From contig NZ_CAMKXG010000215.1 of assembly GCF_946477055.1 (NCBI RefSeq), forward strand, positions 1 through 6,126: a DNA stretch of 6,126 nucleotides, written 5' to 3'. This stretch comes from Lonsdalea britannica. GTDB taxonomy: Bacteria; Pseudomonadota; Gammaproteobacteria; Enterobacterales; Enterobacteriaceae. Position numbers and translations under genes: made by a program. The notes beneath the pieces are model-generated. The model saw only the letters and a list, made by a program, of their open reading frames with translations. It was not told the DNA's origin and made no database searches. Below, piece by piece: positions 6,082 through 6,126 of this stretch (positions within the stretch are counted from its first letter, which is position 1; every line of letters begins with the position of its first letter).

Positions 6082-6126
6082 CTGTCTCTTATACACATCT
6101 GACGCTGCCGACGAAGAGGATAGTGT
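6082..6126. other. Illumina Nextera (Tn5) adapter contamination at the contig end
   Basis: Not genomic. CTGTCTCTTATACACATCT (6082-6100) is the Tn5 mosaic end used in Nextera libraries. GACGCTGCCGACGA (6101-6114) completes the reverse complement of the read-1 transposase adapter. AGAGGATA (6115-6122) is the reverse complement of TATCCTCT, which I recognise as i5 index 503. GTGT (6123-6126) is the start of the reversed P5 sequence. The real sequence ends at 6081. Confidence 0.98.

Noticed and set aside
5841..6098. 85-residue ORF beginning MCIRDR
   Set aside because: Its start codon and first residues are translated adapter sequence (6082-6098), so this start cannot be real. Only the part left of 6081 is genomic.
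1..6126. CRISPR arrays, tRNA/rRNA genes, insertion sequences, toxin-antitoxin genes
   Set aside because: No spaced direct repeats, RNA gene signatures, transposase motifs or terminal inverted repeats were seen. The Tn5 mosaic end at 6082 comes from library preparation and is not a resident transposon.

Overview
The window is a fragment of a Pap-like (pi-clade) chaperone-usher fimbrial operon. All recognisable genes lie on the minus strand and are transcribed from the right edge to the left. The proteins look like those of an enterobacterial gammaproteobacterium (Enterobacterales): a PapC-type usher, a chaperone that follows PapD closely, including its C-terminal cysteine pair, and short-disulfide pilins. 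The coding sequence is moderately GC-rich in the usher, chaperone and adhesin genes, and more AT-rich in the pilin and the non-coding parts. The genus cannot be fixed from the sequence alone.

Layout in transcription order: 6126-6082 is not genomic. It is an unclipped Illumina Nextera/Tn5 adapter with an i5 index, so the true right end of the contig is 6081. 6081-5834 is the leader of the pilin gene, cut off by the contig end. It holds a pair of GATC sites inside inverted boxes, two overlapping 10-bp palindromes and one possible promoter. 5833-5288 is the major pilin. Next comes a gap of about 550 nt that starts with a short hairpin plus T-tract and holds only tiny ORFs, one of which would encode a 36-residue single-span membrane peptide. 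4734-2203 is the usher; its stop codon directly abuts the chaperone ATG (2202-1450). A 172-nt spacer follows, then a two-domain fimbrial adhesin (1277-240), and after 10 nt a further pilin-like subunit (229-1) that runs off the left edge.

How the parts work together (family knowledge plus inference): Sec exports all subunits. The periplasmic chaperone caps the pilins by donor-strand complementation and delivers them to the outer-membrane usher. The adhesin would be secreted first, at the tip, then the minor pilin(s), then the major pilin rod. The hairpin after the pilin gene would let pilin transcripts outnumber usher, chaperone and adhesin transcripts. The GATC pair upstream resembles the Dam/Lrp phase switch of pap-family operons. 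No regulator gene (papI/papB-like) or papH-like terminator gene is visible.

The system is of a known kind. The parts that may be new are the adhesin's receptor domain, the GATC-box leader, and the unexplained pilin-usher gap with its small membrane ORF.
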